A stretch of 30,785 nucleotides of DNA. Source: a virus. The stretch spans positions 1 to 30,785 of IMG/VR virus record IMGVR_UViG_3300030012_002413; one strand, given 5' to 3'. A model generated the notes under the pieces. The model searched no databases. It was not told the origin of the DNA and saw only the letters and a program-made list of their open reading frames with translations. The first letter of the stretch is position 1. The number at the start of each line of letters is the position of its first letter. The translations under genes and the position numbers were made by a program. This document shows positions 1-7,230 of this stretch, piece after piece.

Positions 1-502
1 CCAACCCAAGAGAAACAACAGGCCACTTGTTCCCGTTGACCTGACTAACACTCAGGCAATCTATCTCACCCTCAGTAATGATCAGCTTGTTTCCCCCGTT
101 GGGCCATAGGTGCTGACCAAAGAAGTGATCAGGGTTCCCACTACACCTAAACTTCTTACCCTCGAATCTATACTTCTGGGCGATCTGCTTACCATCCAGG
201 TTGTAGTAGTTGGCTATATGACATAGCTGTCCTCCTAGTTCTCCTACTTGGTAGCCAAACTTTTTACAGGTATCTTCGTGGAGTTTCCTGTGGGGAAGAG
301 CTTGATACTCCCCAGTAATAAATACATTTGTTTGTTTTGGTTTTGATGTGGGAGCACCCTCTGGTTTGAAGGGGCTTGAGGCTGGTGTCCATTTATCACA
401 AGCGTAACACTTGGTGGACCCGTCGATGTTTATTGTCATCCCATCACTACTCCCACACTCTTCGCATGGTTGGTGGATGAGAGCAGCTTCTATTGTAGCC
501 AC
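1..502 (-). CDS. T7 gp4-like primase-helicase, N-terminal part (cut by window edge)
   Basis: This is the start of the bifunctional primase-helicase, which primes lagging-strand synthesis and unwinds the fork. The visible 167 codons hold a zinc-binding domain with paired cysteines (C13, C16, C32, C35, in CEECGSSDG and KCYACD) and the start of the TOPRIM primase domain (HLWPNGGNKLIITEGEID, about residues 131-148, with the catalytic Glu). These align clearly with T7 gp4. The helicase domain would lie left of base 1. The only suitable start is a GTG at 502, giving MATIEAALIHQPCEEC, with the zinc motif at about the T7 distance from the N-terminus. The start overlaps the end of endonuclease I by 13 bases, which indicates coupled expression. 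The family call is firm; the exact start is less so. Confidence 0.93.
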   Translation of the reverse strand, partial: MATIEAALIHQPCEECGSSDGMTINIDGSTKCYACDKWTPASSPFKPEGAPTSKPKQTNVFITGEYQALPHRKLHEDTCKKFGYQVGELGGQLCHIANYYNLDGKQIAQKYRFEGKKFRCSGNPDHFFGQHLWPNGGNKLIITEGEIDCLSVSQVNGNKWPVVSLGL

Positions 503-864
503 GATATAGGTATCTCTCTTTCGCACCACAGGAACCCATGCTTGTCACACCAGTCCCCGTAGGTTGTTTTGCTTTTTTTGCTTAATGTGTTTTTAGCACG
601 CTGAAATACAAACCGGATGTCTAGCTTTGGGTTGTCCCGTCTTACCATCAAATGCTTTGTTCTGTCTGATGGTTTCCAAAATCCCTTCACCTCCAACACA
701 ACTCCATTACCAAGAATGAAATCAGGAGTGTAGTGACACACCTTGGTATACTTCAGCCTCATGTTCTCGTATGAGAAAGACACCCCGGCTCCCGAAAGAG
801 CCGAGGCAATCCTCTTCTCAAACTTAGAACGGTATGCTGCCTTTGCTTTGTTCCTCGTTCTCAA
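490..864 (-). CDS. T7 gp3-like endonuclease I (Holliday junction resolvase)
   Basis: A junction-resolving nuclease that in T7 cuts branched DNA and helps degrade host DNA. The product keeps the T7 endonuclease I core: YRSKFEKR (Glu16 equals T7 E20), YTPDFILGNGVVLEVKG (Asp48, Glu58, Lys60 equal D55, E65, K67) and the C-terminal block TTYGDWCDKHGFLWCEREIPISWL. There is no ATG. I chose the TTG at 864 because it leaves 10 residues before the YRSKF block, close to the T7 protein; TTG at 891, GTG at 885 and TTG at 954 are also in frame. The reading frame continues upstream inside the glycine-rich end of the SSB gene, so the two genes overlap by about 41 bases or more. The function is secure; the start is uncertain. 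Confidence 0.88.
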   Translation of the reverse strand: MRTRNKAKAAYRSKFEKRIASALSGAGVSFSYENMRLKYTKVCHYTPDFILGNGVVLEVKGFWKPSDRTKHLMVRRDNPKLDIRFVFQRAKNTLSKKSKTTYGDWCDKHGFLWCEREIPISWLQ

Positions 865-1429
865 ACTCAGTCTCGAAGGTTTCACTGACAAATCCGTCAC
901 CTTCCTCGCCGAAGCCAAAGTCACCACCACCACCACCAAACTCTTTAAGCTCAATGATTTGTGCTGCCTTCAATCGGAGCGAGATACCAGTAACAAGACC
1001 AGCTCCCTTTTGATTCATAGCCCAGCAAACAGGCTCAACAGAAAGCTTCAGAATAGAACCACTACCCACGTTGGGCTTGTCGTTAATCTTTGCTCCCTTG
1101 GAATCAAACAACGCAACAGAGAACTCAAGTAGTCCTTTGTCGGTTAGCTTCTTTGCAACTTGCTTGGCGTGAATCTGGAAGTCTCCTTCCTTTGTGATAC
1201 TGCAAGGGTATCCCTCGCTTTCACCATGCTTCTTGCCTGTCTCCTTTTCTACGTTGGCATGGTATGCCTCATAGATTTTTCTTACTTCAGCATCAAAGAC
1301 CTTGAAGTCCTTTTCACTTACGTGAATCTTTGCACTGTATACCCCGGCACTATTAAACTTAGTGTCAGGTTCGGTCAGGCGTGGCCATACGGCTTTACCT
1401 TTTGGCGTAGTCAGATGTTTATTTGCCAT
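824..1429 (-). CDS. T7 gp2.5-like single-stranded DNA-binding protein
   Basis: This 201-residue protein is the phage SSB that coats ssDNA and couples polymerase and helicase. It starts MANKHLTTPKGKAVWPRLTEPDTKF, typical of the gp2.5 family, has an OB-type core, then a Gly-rich linker (FGGGGGDFGFGEEG) and an acidic tail rich in Glu and Asp. Unusually the last residues are GSIPF, like the C-terminal tip of bacterial SSB (…DIPF), whereas T7 gp2.5 simply ends in a Phe. It sits between a small unknown gene and endonuclease I, as gp2.5 and gp3 do in T7. The leader is A-rich (AAAAGGAAATAACAAGAT before ATG), one of the few with a possible weak SD. Confidence 0.9.
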   Translation of the reverse strand: MANKHLTTPKGKAVWPRLTEPDTKFNSAGVYSAKIHVSEKDFKVFDAEVRKIYEAYHANVEKETGKKHGESEGYPCSITKEGDFQIHAKQVAKKLTDKGLLEFSVALFDSKGAKINDKPNVGSGSILKLSVEPVCWAMNQKGAGLVTGISLRLKAAQIIELKEFGGGGGDFGFGEEGDGFVSETFETEFENEEQSKGSIPF

Positions 1430-1435
1430 ATCTTG

Positions 1436-1663
1436 TTATTTCCTTTTTTTGTTTTTTGGTTCTTCTGTAATGTAAACATCGCAAAGCATTGCAAACACTC
1501 TTGCGCTGGTTACTAATTCTTTCTCACTGAAATCAAAGGCTTCTGGGTCTATATCTTCTCCGTCATCTCGGGCTTTTTTAAGTAGTCCAAAGTTCACTGC
1601 TGCTTGGGCTAAACTATTCCACCCATCAATCAGCTCGTTTGTTGACTTATCTATTGTCCCCAT
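1436..1663 (-). CDS. Small hypothetical protein between RNA polymerase and SSB
   Basis: A 75-residue protein I do not recognise. It begins MGTIDKSTNELIDGWNSLAQAAVNFG, is predicted helical, acidic in the middle (DDGEDIDPEAFDFSEKE) and ends with a basic tail (PKNKKRK). No membrane segment or catalytic motif is visible. It starts five bases after the RNA polymerase stop codon and ends six bases before the SSB start, so it is cotranscribed with both. T7 carries small host-takeover genes (for example gp2, an inhibitor of host RNA polymerase) in this interval. The position makes a regulatory role possible, but no sequence similarity to gp2 is apparent. The leader AACTAGTAACA before ATG-type context lacks a Shine-Dalgarno. 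Confidence 0.75.
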   Translation of the reverse strand: MGTIDKSTNELIDGWNSLAQAAVNFGLLKKARDDGEDIDPEAFDFSEKELVTSARVFAMLCDVYITEEPKNKKRK

Positions 1664-1668
1664 TGTTA

Positions 1669-4101
1669 CTAGCTAAAGAAGTAAGTTGAGTCATGGATCT
1701 TTGTTATTTTAGCCTCCCCAAACTCAGGTGGAGCAGGGAACGAGATGTCAGGATGCTGATCAGACAGTTGTTTAGACCAGTCAGATAGTAAGTCAACCTC
1801 AAACATATTTACGAAGACATCCCTAAGTATTCTTGAGAGGTCATCACACTTAGTTGCATGTGTTCCGTAACTGTCATGCACCATTGCAAAGTCGTAGATC
1901 CCTGCCTCTTTGTTAGCTCTCACTACTGTCTTGTGAAGAGCAGAAGCATCAAGGGCATGAACAAAGTTAGGACTCACTCCGTTGGCTTGTTTCCTTCTAC
2001 ATATCTTGTCGCTCTCTTCGTTGAAACGTATCCAAGTTGCCTCACCTGAAACCCATGTCTTCACTCGTTTGCTGTGGAGTTGTTTGTAGTCTTGAACCAC
2101 AGGGAATCCACTTGGGCTGTTCCAAAACAAAGGGCGTTGCTTGTCGCTGACCAGTCTAGAGCACTGCTGGAACCACTGCATACATTCCTTTGGTTTCTCA
2201 AGAACCTCCTCAATCCCTCGCCACACCAAACCAGCAAGATAGTTTGTTGCCATTAACTTTTCTCTTGGATCAAATGGACTCCTTCGTTTCCGGTCATGGA
2301 TCTCGTCCTCAAACCACTCCACAACATAGGCCCTGTTGCTGTAGCTTGTCAGTCCGTAGCTGTAACACATCACAGGACGCTTGCAGGTTGACCTAGTGAT
2401 TCCAAACTGAAGCCACTCCTTGGAAAACAATCGTCCTTCACTGGCATCCTTTCTGAGATACCCCTCTACCCTCTCGGCTACCACCTTGTAGATGTCTGCT
2501 GGTGTCTCAGTAGGAAGAACATTGGTTGCACTCATCCCATACGGGTCACGAATAAGCATCGAAAGAATCTGCAAGCCATTGTTGCTGGCATCCATAGACA
2601 CCGGAAGAAACGTCTCAAGCTTTCCTGTAGATGTCAGCTTGGCCCACTCAAAACACCAAGCAAGAAACTGAAACGGTTTGTCTGCTTCAATCCAAAGAAG
2701 TTCTCTTTTTGGGTTGGCTGCTATCTTTTGTGCATCCTTTGCGAAGTCGTTTGCCCACTCTACTCGCTTGTCCAAAGTAACCTTGTCGTTCCCCCATGTG
2801 TTCGCGCCGTGAATCGCAAGCCACCTGTAGGCTTCGTTTGTTTTCACCTTCTCACCACGAGAGAACCTCAAGAGTCCCCGGCACATGTCAGGCCCTTGAA
2901 TGCCCAGAAAACTAGGGATATTGTAGACTCTACCTCTGAAGTCACAGTTGCTTGGATAGAAGAACCTAGTGGACCTCATCTTGTCAGCTAAGTAGAGAAC
3001 CTTTCCTACCAGTAGCCTTCTTGATTTCGTAGAGGCGTTCCTTTTGTAGACACCAGCCGCCATCATCTTCCACCTAGTCAGTGCCTCCTTGTCTTCATGG
3101 ATCGCTTTTGAAAATGGTGGTAACGTCTCATCCTCCCTCGACGGGAAGCCTGTAATCTCAAGGGAGTTCTCCCAAGCCCAACTTGTGACATCAAGAACCT
3201 CACTGTTCACCCTCCACGGTGTCTGCTGAATCAAATTGCAAGCTTCCATCGGCTCAGGGATAACGGCTGGTGCATCCCGTAGGTGCTCCATGTTTCTTGT
3301 CTTTATGAATGGCAGCTTTGGTAGTGTTGTCCCCTCAGTCTCGTAGCCACCATCCCATATGTTCTCCCACTCTCTAGGTGTGTCTGCTGTGGGTAACCAA
3401 AACGGTTCCAGTAGTTCCCTATCGGTGTTGAAGTTCTCCACCCAGTCGAGGGTCGTTTGTGTAGCCACTACAAATCGAGTGGCCCTCTTGCGTCCTGCCT
3501 TCTGTTGGATGTATACGTATTCAATCAGGCCCGTGCAGTCCCTCAACAGCTCAACAAGCCAAGCCCCACAGTTTGCTCGGTCTCTTTGTGTCCAAGAATC
3601 AAAGGACTCCATCAGTCCCTTGTCTGCTTCGTGCATCATGGATCGCCTAACGTGTGTCCGAATGTGATTGATGCCCGCTTTCTTGCGTCTCTTTGCACCA
3701 AGAATAATCCCTTCCCCCTTGTCTGGGTTGTGTTTTACAAGGAAGTCACACCTCACTTGATCCTCGATCCTGGCCCCAACAAAACAAGCCAAGCTGTTCA
3801 TCGTCTTGCGTGCTGTGATCCGATCAAGGCAACTCCTCAAGGCAATAAAACCAATCACCTCTGGCTTCATATCAAGCAAGTCATGTTGCCATCTTGCTTT
3901 GTTGGCGTGATTCCAACCGTTGATCATGTCTTGAATCCCCTTGGCAAACTTTGGGAGAGCTGCTCGCATCAACCTCTGTCCATACTTGGTATCACCCTCA
4001 CCCTCCCTGTTCTTTGCTTGTTCCGTGTGTGACCTGTATCGGCCTACACCGATCATCGTCATGTCTTGATTTAACTCTTCTTGAGTGAGGGGGACTTCCA
4101 T
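1669..4101 (-). CDS. T7-like single-subunit DNA-directed RNA polymerase
   Basis: The phage RNA polymerase (810 residues; T7 has 883) that transcribes the middle and late genes. Palm motif A is PVSMDASNNGLQILSML, with the first catalytic Asp; the finger motif is GITRSTCKRPVMCYSYG, with the conserved Lys-Arg and YG; motif C is FAMVHDSYGTH, with the second catalytic Asp; GVSPNFVHALDAS matches T7 GIAPNFVHSQDGS. The specificity-loop region (about HSKRVKTWVSGEATWIRF) differs from T7, so a different promoter is expected. The frame is open to 4143, but that start lies in a terminator hairpin; ATG 4101 gives MEVPLTQEELNQDM, like other family N-termini. Its leader AATTAAAAAAATAACAACG has no SD. Confidence 0.97.
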   Translation of the reverse strand: MEVPLTQEELNQDMTMIGVGRYRSHTEQAKNREGEGDTKYGQRLMRAALPKFAKGIQDMINGWNHANKARWQHDLLDMKPEVIGFIALRSCLDRITARKTMNSLACFVGARIEDQVRCDFLVKHNPDKGEGIILGAKRRKKAGINHIRTHVRRSMMHEADKGLMESFDSWTQRDRANCGAWLVELLRDCTGLIEYVYIQQKAGRKRATRFVVATQTTLDWVENFNTDRELLEPFWLPTADTPREWENIWDGGYETEGTTLPKLPFIKTRNMEHLRDAPAVIPEPMEACNLIQQTPWRVNSEVLDVTSWAWENSLEITGFPSREDETLPPFSKAIHEDKEALTRWKMMAAGVYKRNASTKSRRLLVGKVLYLADKMRSTRFFYPSNCDFRGRVYNIPSFLGIQGPDMCRGLLRFSRGEKVKTNEAYRWLAIHGANTWGNDKVTLDKRVEWANDFAKDAQKIAANPKRELLWIEADKPFQFLAWCFEWAKLTSTGKLETFLPVSMDASNNGLQILSMLIRDPYGMSATNVLPTETPADIYKVVAERVEGYLRKDASEGRLFSKEWLQFGITRSTCKRPVMCYSYGLTSYSNRAYVVEWFEDEIHDRKRRSPFDPREKLMATNYLAGLVWRGIEEVLEKPKECMQWFQQCSRLVSDKQRPLFWNSPSGFPVVQDYKQLHSKRVKTWVSGEATWIRFNEESDKICRRKQANGVSPNFVHALDASALHKTVVRANKEAGIYDFAMVHDSYGTHATKCDDLSRILRDVFVNMFEVDLLSDWSKQLSDQHPDISFPAPPEFGEAKITKIHDSTYFFS

Positions 4102-4116
4102 CGTTGTTATTTTTTT

Positions 4117-4170
4117 AATTAGAAAAGAAGCGGGGAGAATCAAACAGGTTTACCCATCGATTCTCCCCGC
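4117..4170 (-). terminator. Strong intrinsic terminator-like hairpin upstream of RNA polymerase gene
   Basis: A perfect 12-bp inverted repeat (GCGGGGAGAATC at 4130-4141 and GATTCTCCCCGC at 4159-4170) with a 17-base loop. On the minus strand the stem is followed by TTCTTTTCTAATT, a U-rich tract, so it fits a Rho-independent terminator closing the amidase-integrase operon 29 bases before the polymerase start codon. No such T tract follows it on the plus strand. It may be leaky or may attenuate RNA polymerase expression. Confidence 0.75.
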
Positions 4171-4210
4171 CAGTTTACACACACACTACACCATGAAATA
4201 TTTAGTTATG

Positions 4211-4390
4211 CTACCAGTCACTCACCTTTTCCATCTTGTCCCGCTCAAGCCTCGCCCGGATCCCCTTCAGTTGCGTGTGGATGTCTGCTCGTTTTGCTTT
4301 GATAATTTCGATCCGGTTCGAGCAGTCTGCCATTTGGTTCCGCAGAACGGGGATTTGGGATTCAAGGTATTCTCTTTCTTCCTCAGTCAT
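4211..4390 (-). CDS. Small coiled-coil protein downstream of integrase
   Basis: A 59-residue charged helical protein (MTEEEREYLESQIPVLRNQM…RARLERDKMEKVSDW) with heptad-like spacing of hydrophobics, so probably a coiled coil. I chose the ATG at 4390 because it overlaps the integrase stop as ATGA, a signature of coupled translation. The longer open frame upstream is only antisense-frame shadow of the integrase. Residues 45-59 are strongly charged. The position after a tyrosine recombinase is where an excisionase or directionality factor could sit, but there is no helix-turn-helix or winged-helix pattern, and I do not assign a function. It is followed by about 40 bases and then the strong hairpin at 4130-4170. 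Confidence 0.7.
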   Translation of the reverse strand: MTEEEREYLESQIPVLRNQMADCSNRIEIIKAKRADIHTQLKGIRARLERDKMEKVSDW

Positions 4391-5424
4391 GCTACTTGTT
4401 CTTGCTGTGGTTTCTCCAAAGCGTTCTTTCCAAAGATAAGATCTTGGGGAACTAACTTCACATACTTTAGGGTCATCTCTAGCGTCTTGTGACCCATCCA
4501 TGTCTGGACTGCTTTGAGGTTGACCCCCTGTTGCACCAAGCGGGTAGCAGTGGTGTGGCGACAACAATAAGGAACCAATTCAGAATCCATATCTACGTTT
4601 TCCCTTACCTTGTCCCAAACAATCCGGCGTGCGTCACTTGTCCACGTTCCAAATGGATACTCGGTGTCTCGCATCTGTCTCCTCACAGCACTTACTGCTC
4701 TGTCTGTCAGTGGAATCGTTCGCTGCTCTGAAGTGCCCGCAGTGTTCTTTACTTCTCTTACGTCCACCACCGGGCCAAGCACTGGATCCCTTCGGAAACA
4801 CTTCTTGGTCAACGCTTGGATCTCTCCGGGACGTATGCCGGTGTCTATAGCAAACAAAAACCAATCACAAAAATCTGGGTTGTGGTCGCCTAAGTAACCA
4901 ATGATGTCCGCTTCTACATCGTAGTCAAAGAACACAAGACGTTCGTTGCTTGGCTGAGTAACTCTCTCAATCCTTGGCTTGGTTTCTAGGTAGCCCCTTT
5001 CGTGGGCAAACCGGATGATCTTGGACAAGGTAGCAAGCTTCTGATTGATAGTAGCTGGTGCCCTGTTGAGTGACTGAAGGTGACCTATAAAATCATCTAT
5101 TCGGTGAACGGTGATGTCTTTAATGGGTAGCTCCGATCCAAAGAACTTCTCCAGGATCTTCATGTTGGAGATACACTGCTCTTCGTTCTTACTGTTGGCC
5201 CAGTATCTAGTGAATGTCTTGTCTGACATCTCACCAAAGGTAGCCGTTGGACTGCTGTCCTTTGTTTCAATAAGTGCATCAATAGGCTCCCCTAGCTTGT
5301 TTCTCTTGCGTAGTTCTGCTTCAAACGCTTGTGCCTCCTCCGCTGTATCAAACTGCTTTCGGTAGCGTATGCGATCAAGCATAAGATCAGCCATCCACTT
5401 GTTTTTATTTGCTCTTGTTGGCAT
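4387..5424 (-). CDS. int: Tyrosine-type site-specific integrase
   Basis: A 345-residue tyrosine recombinase for integrating the phage genome. An N-terminal basic segment is followed by a SAM-like core-binding domain (about residues 65-155) and the catalytic domain. Catalytic residues by eye: R198 (DTGIRPGEIQAL), beta-hairpin K226, R289 in PYCCRHTTATRL, H312 in WMGHKTLEMTLKYV and nucleophile Y321. The His of the usual HxxR is a Tyr here (Y286), a substitution that occurs in some family members, so activity is still likely. It lies 16 bases after the amidase and overlaps the next small gene as ATGA. Integrase beside the RNA polymerase gene is known from marine podoviruses. No repressor gene is visible nearby. 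The leader TTTCTTTTTCT lacks an SD. Confidence 0.95.
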   Translation of the reverse strand: MPTRANKNKWMADLMLDRIRYRKQFDTAEEAQAFEAELRKRNKLGEPIDALIETKDSSPTATFGEMSDKTFTRYWANSKNEEQCISNMKILEKFFGSELPIKDITVHRIDDFIGHLQSLNRAPATINQKLATLSKIIRFAHERGYLETKPRIERVTQPSNERLVFFDYDVEADIIGYLGDHNPDFCDWFLFAIDTGIRPGEIQALTKKCFRRDPVLGPVVDVREVKNTAGTSEQRTIPLTDRAVSAVRRQMRDTEYPFGTWTSDARRIVWDKVRENVDMDSELVPYCCRHTTATRLVQQGVNLKAVQTWMGHKTLEMTLKYVKLVPQDLIFGKNALEKPQQEQVA

Positions 5425-5440
5425 AGAAAAAGAAAGTTAG

Positions 5441-6127
5441 TTATGATACCTGCTCAAGATAACTGATGAGTCCCATCGTATAGGCGTGCGCTATGTCATC
5501 CCGCCGGTTCTTGTAGGTGTCCCAAGAGCGTAAATTACTAGCAAAAAGAGGCTCAAGGATTGCTGCTGGTGGAGCACATTTAAATAGGAACGAACTGCCC
5601 CTCTGGTTTCTTGTGCGAACTTTCACACCCCTGTTCGGTTCTCCGGGGAATAGTTCAGCCATTGCGTCCTGCAAGCAGTTCCCAAGAATGGTTCCCCGTT
5701 GGCTTCCTGTTATGAGTGTCTCAAAGCCCCTCACAGAGCGGTCTGATGAGCTGTTGAAATGCAACTCAACCACCAGCTCGGCCTCAAAGTCTTTCACCTG
5801 AGTTGCAACGAAGTCCATTGCTTGTGAGTATGAGAGATCAGTGAGGTATCCATACTCATCAACAACCAAAACCTCACACCCAAGGGCCTCGAGGTTTGCC
5901 TTCACTTTGTGCGCTATCGGCTTGTTCCATGCGTATTCTGTTACTCCCCCCGGAGCCGTAGCTCCGAAGTCTCCCGCCCTGCTATGCCCAACGCAAATGG
6001 CTACCCTCCTGCCTTCCAGGTTTTTGGGTTTAGCAACTGGCGGTGGAAGCAGGGAGTCCCTTGTTTGCTCAAGGATTCGAATGGCTCTGTTTAACTCAGA
6101 TATGGTTTCGGTCTCGTTTTTTTTCAT
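5441..6127 (-). CDS. N-acetylmuramoyl-L-alanine amidase (Amidase_3 type endolysin)
   Basis: A 228-residue zinc amidase that cuts the bond between MurNAc and the stem peptide. After a helical N-terminus (ETISELNRAIRILEQTRDSL) and a proline-rich linker comes the Amidase_3 domain: H48 in ICVGHSRAGDFG, E64 in VTEYAWN, H123 and N125 in ELHFNSSSD as metal-site residues, and catalytic E192 in AAILEPLF. T7 uses an unrelated Amidase_2 lysozyme (gp3.5) after gp3; here the endolysin is of another fold and placed before the integrase and RNA polymerase. No signal peptide is seen, so it needs a holin. Its start overlaps the previous gene as ATGA. The call is firm; whether it also regulates the polymerase, as gp3.5 does, is unknown. 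Confidence 0.94.
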   Translation of the reverse strand: MKKNETETISELNRAIRILEQTRDSLLPPPVAKPKNLEGRRVAICVGHSRAGDFGATAPGGVTEYAWNKPIAHKVKANLEALGCEVLVVDEYGYLTDLSYSQAMDFVATQVKDFEAELVVELHFNSSSDRSVRGFETLITGSQRGTILGNCLQDAMAELFPGEPNRGVKVRTRNQRGSSFLFKCAPPAAILEPLFASNLRSWDTYKNRRDDIAHAYTMGLISYLEQVS

Positions 6128-6327
6128 ATGTCAAGGTCCAGTTCAGGTTGATCTATAGGTGCCACTGATTCACCTATCACTTTAAACTCCTTGGTTTCGT
6201 GGGGAGTGTCCGTCTCGCTGCTCATTACGGAAGCCGCAACGTCCGCTAGTTGTCTGGTTTCATACAGGCTTATCACGGTGCCCCACGCAGGACACATGAC
6301 AGCCCAAACTTTATCTTTGGTTTTCAT
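6124..6327 (-). CDS. Small hypothetical protein upstream of amidase
   Basis: A 67-residue protein I do not recognise, starting MKTKDKVWAVMCPAWGTVISLYETRQLADVAASVM. It seems to have a short beta-strand and helix core and an acidic C-terminus (PELDLDI). It opens with the same MKTK start (ATGAAAAC) as two other early genes at 7986 and 8303. Its stop overlaps the amidase start as ATGA, so translation is coupled. No membrane segment or metal motif is seen. The gene contains two TATAGGT/CACCTAT-type fragments (about 6150-6175) that resemble pieces of the phage promoter core, but they are coding here and not convincing as promoters. Confidence 0.72.
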   Translation of the reverse strand: MKTKDKVWAVMCPAWGTVISLYETRQLADVAASVMSSETDTPHETKEFKVIGESVAPIDQPELDLDI

Positions 6328-6339
6328 CGTTTGTATTAG

Positions 6340-6534
6340 TTAATTAAGGGAGAACATAAGGGCAGTAACAGTCCAAGCGGCAGCTGCCGCACAAACCACA
6401 AGGAAGCCACGGAGGATTGCCAAAAAGAGTAGGCCTATCGGTGTCTTGCCGTCGGTGTCCCCTAGATCGTCACTGAGGAGAAGACAAGCCATTACAAGGA
6501 GGCCAAAAAGCAGGAGAACAAGAGAGATGTTCAT
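6340..6534 (-). CDS. Small two-TM membrane protein, possible holin
   Basis: A 64-residue protein with two hydrophobic segments, about residues 3-20 (ISLVLLLFGLLVMACLLL) and 33-60 (ending LVVCAAAAAWTVTALMF), joined by an acidic turn (SDDLGDTDGKT). This hairpin topology is common in small phage holins. One gene separates it from the endolysin amidase, which supports a lysis role but does not prove it. Its start overlaps the previous stop as ATGA. Two other single-TM holin-like genes occur in the window (12322 and 25944), so this could instead be an antiholin or an unrelated early membrane protein. I see no charged C-terminal tail of the kind most holins have. Confidence 0.72.
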   Translation of the reverse strand: MNISLVLLLFGLLVMACLLLSDDLGDTDGKTPIGLLFLAILRGFLVVCAAAAAWTVTALMFSLN

Positions 6535-6725
6535 CGTTTCTTGTCTTCTTTGGTGTCTTCTTTGGTTTGGCTTGGCCTAGGAACCCCGTTGTATTTCGGT
6601 CGCTCCATGTTGCGGCTCTCAAAGAACCGATCGCAAGCCTCCGAGACCATGCGAGATAGCCCATAGTGAACGTCTTGGCTTGGCCTGTTGCGCTCCCTGT
6701 TGCGCCCTTGGTGGTTGGCTCTCAT
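6531..6725 (-). CDS. Small basic hydrophilic hypothetical protein
   Basis: A 64-residue, strongly charged protein (MRANHQGRNRERNRPSQDVHYGLSRMVSEACDRFFESRN…) with Arg/Asn-rich ends and a short central helix. I do not recognise it. The composition would suit a nucleic-acid-binding or disordered protein, though this is only inference. It is linked on both sides by 4-base ATGA overlaps: the start with the stop of the 57-residue gene, and the stop with the start of the two-TM gene. That arrangement supports it being translated. An alternative frame over 6470-6664 is open, but it breaks the overlap pattern and looks like a shadow. Confidence 0.68.
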   Translation of the reverse strand: MRANHQGRNRERNRPSQDVHYGLSRMVSEACDRFFESRNMERPKYNGVPRPSQTKEDTKEDKKR

Positions 6726-6895
6726 GTCTGTTTTTTTAGGAGTTCCCGTAGTTCACGAACCGCTGCCAGTGTGGCTCGCTTGTTTCCGGCGGTTTCTTCT
6801 ATCAAATCAAGGAGCTGATGGGCAAGCAGCACTTTTGCGTTCCTCTTGATCCAGGGAAGATACTGCGAGACATCAATGGGTGGTCCGCTTGGCAT
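6722..6895 (-). CDS. Small hypothetical protein (57 aa)
   Basis: A 57-residue protein, MPSGPPIDVSQYLPWIKRN through RELRELLKKQT. It looks like a small helical bundle: an amphipathic helix around residues 11-36 and a second charged helix around 39-56. I do not recognise it. It starts three bases after the stop of the 103-residue gene and its stop overlaps the next start as ATGA, so it fits the tight early operon exactly and leaves no gap between 6531 and 7210. No catalytic or membrane signature is seen. Confidence 0.7.
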   Translation of the reverse strand: MPSGPPIDVSQYLPWIKRNAKVLLAHQLLDLIEETAGNKRATLAAVRELRELLKKQT

Positions 6896-6898
6896 GGG

Positions 6899-7210
6899 CT
6901 AGGCAACAAGCTCCCGCCATTGTCTAATGGCATGTAATTTAGCTTTCGAAGGTTTGATGTCTGCAAAATGCCAAACCCTTTTTGCCATCATGCGCCCCTT
7001 AGCAACTATCCGCTGCAATTCAACGGCAGACTCTGGAACCATGAGAAAATCAGCATTGGCTCCGCTTGCGTTCAACGCATTGACAAGACGCATAGCCTTG
7101 CGGTGTTGCCTCCAAGTCGGGGGTAAAGTTCTTTCGTTCTCTGATGGTGGAACCTCAAAGCTCTCGAACAGCGGTTTGCCCTGATACTGAACTGAAATAT
7201 TAATTTTCAT
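6899..7210 (-). CDS. Hypothetical early protein (103 aa)
   Basis: A 103-residue protein of unknown function. It opens with a short beta region (MKINISVQYQGKPLFESFEV) and continues with a mostly helical, basic part (AVELQRIVAKGRMMAKRVWHFADIKPSKAKLHAIRQWRELV). No known motif is recognised. Its leader ACAAAACAAACAAAGAACCA is nearly the same as that of the gene starting at 7704, sharing AAAACAAACAAAGAACC right before the start. This is either a duplicated translation signal or a trace of gene duplication, though the two proteins are not alike. It is cotranscribed with its neighbours. Confidence 0.75.
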   Translation of the reverse strand: MKINISVQYQGKPLFESFEVPPSENERTLPPTWRQHRKAMRLVNALNASGANADFLMVPESAVELQRIVAKGRMMAKRVWHFADIKPSKAKLHAIRQWRELVA

Positions 7211-7230
7211 TGGTTCTTTGTTTGTTTTGT

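Noticed and set aside
3457-4032. Long open frames on the plus strand opposite the RNA polymerase and other genes
   Set aside because: They are antisense to clearly homologous genes and have no sensible protein features.
1669-4143. Upstream start for RNA polymerase at 4143
   Set aside because: It would place the coding start within the hairpin terminator, and the extra residues are unlike other family N-termini.
4102-4210. Possible tRNA-derived attP in the gap after the integrase operon
   Set aside because: The inverted repeat has no T-arm pairing or TTCRANY loop with a proper 3' end, and it fits a terminator better.
6145-6175. TATAGGT and CACCTAT fragments as promoter copies
   Set aside because: They lie inside coding sequence, lack a combined AGGTGA-CTATAG layout and are probably chance.
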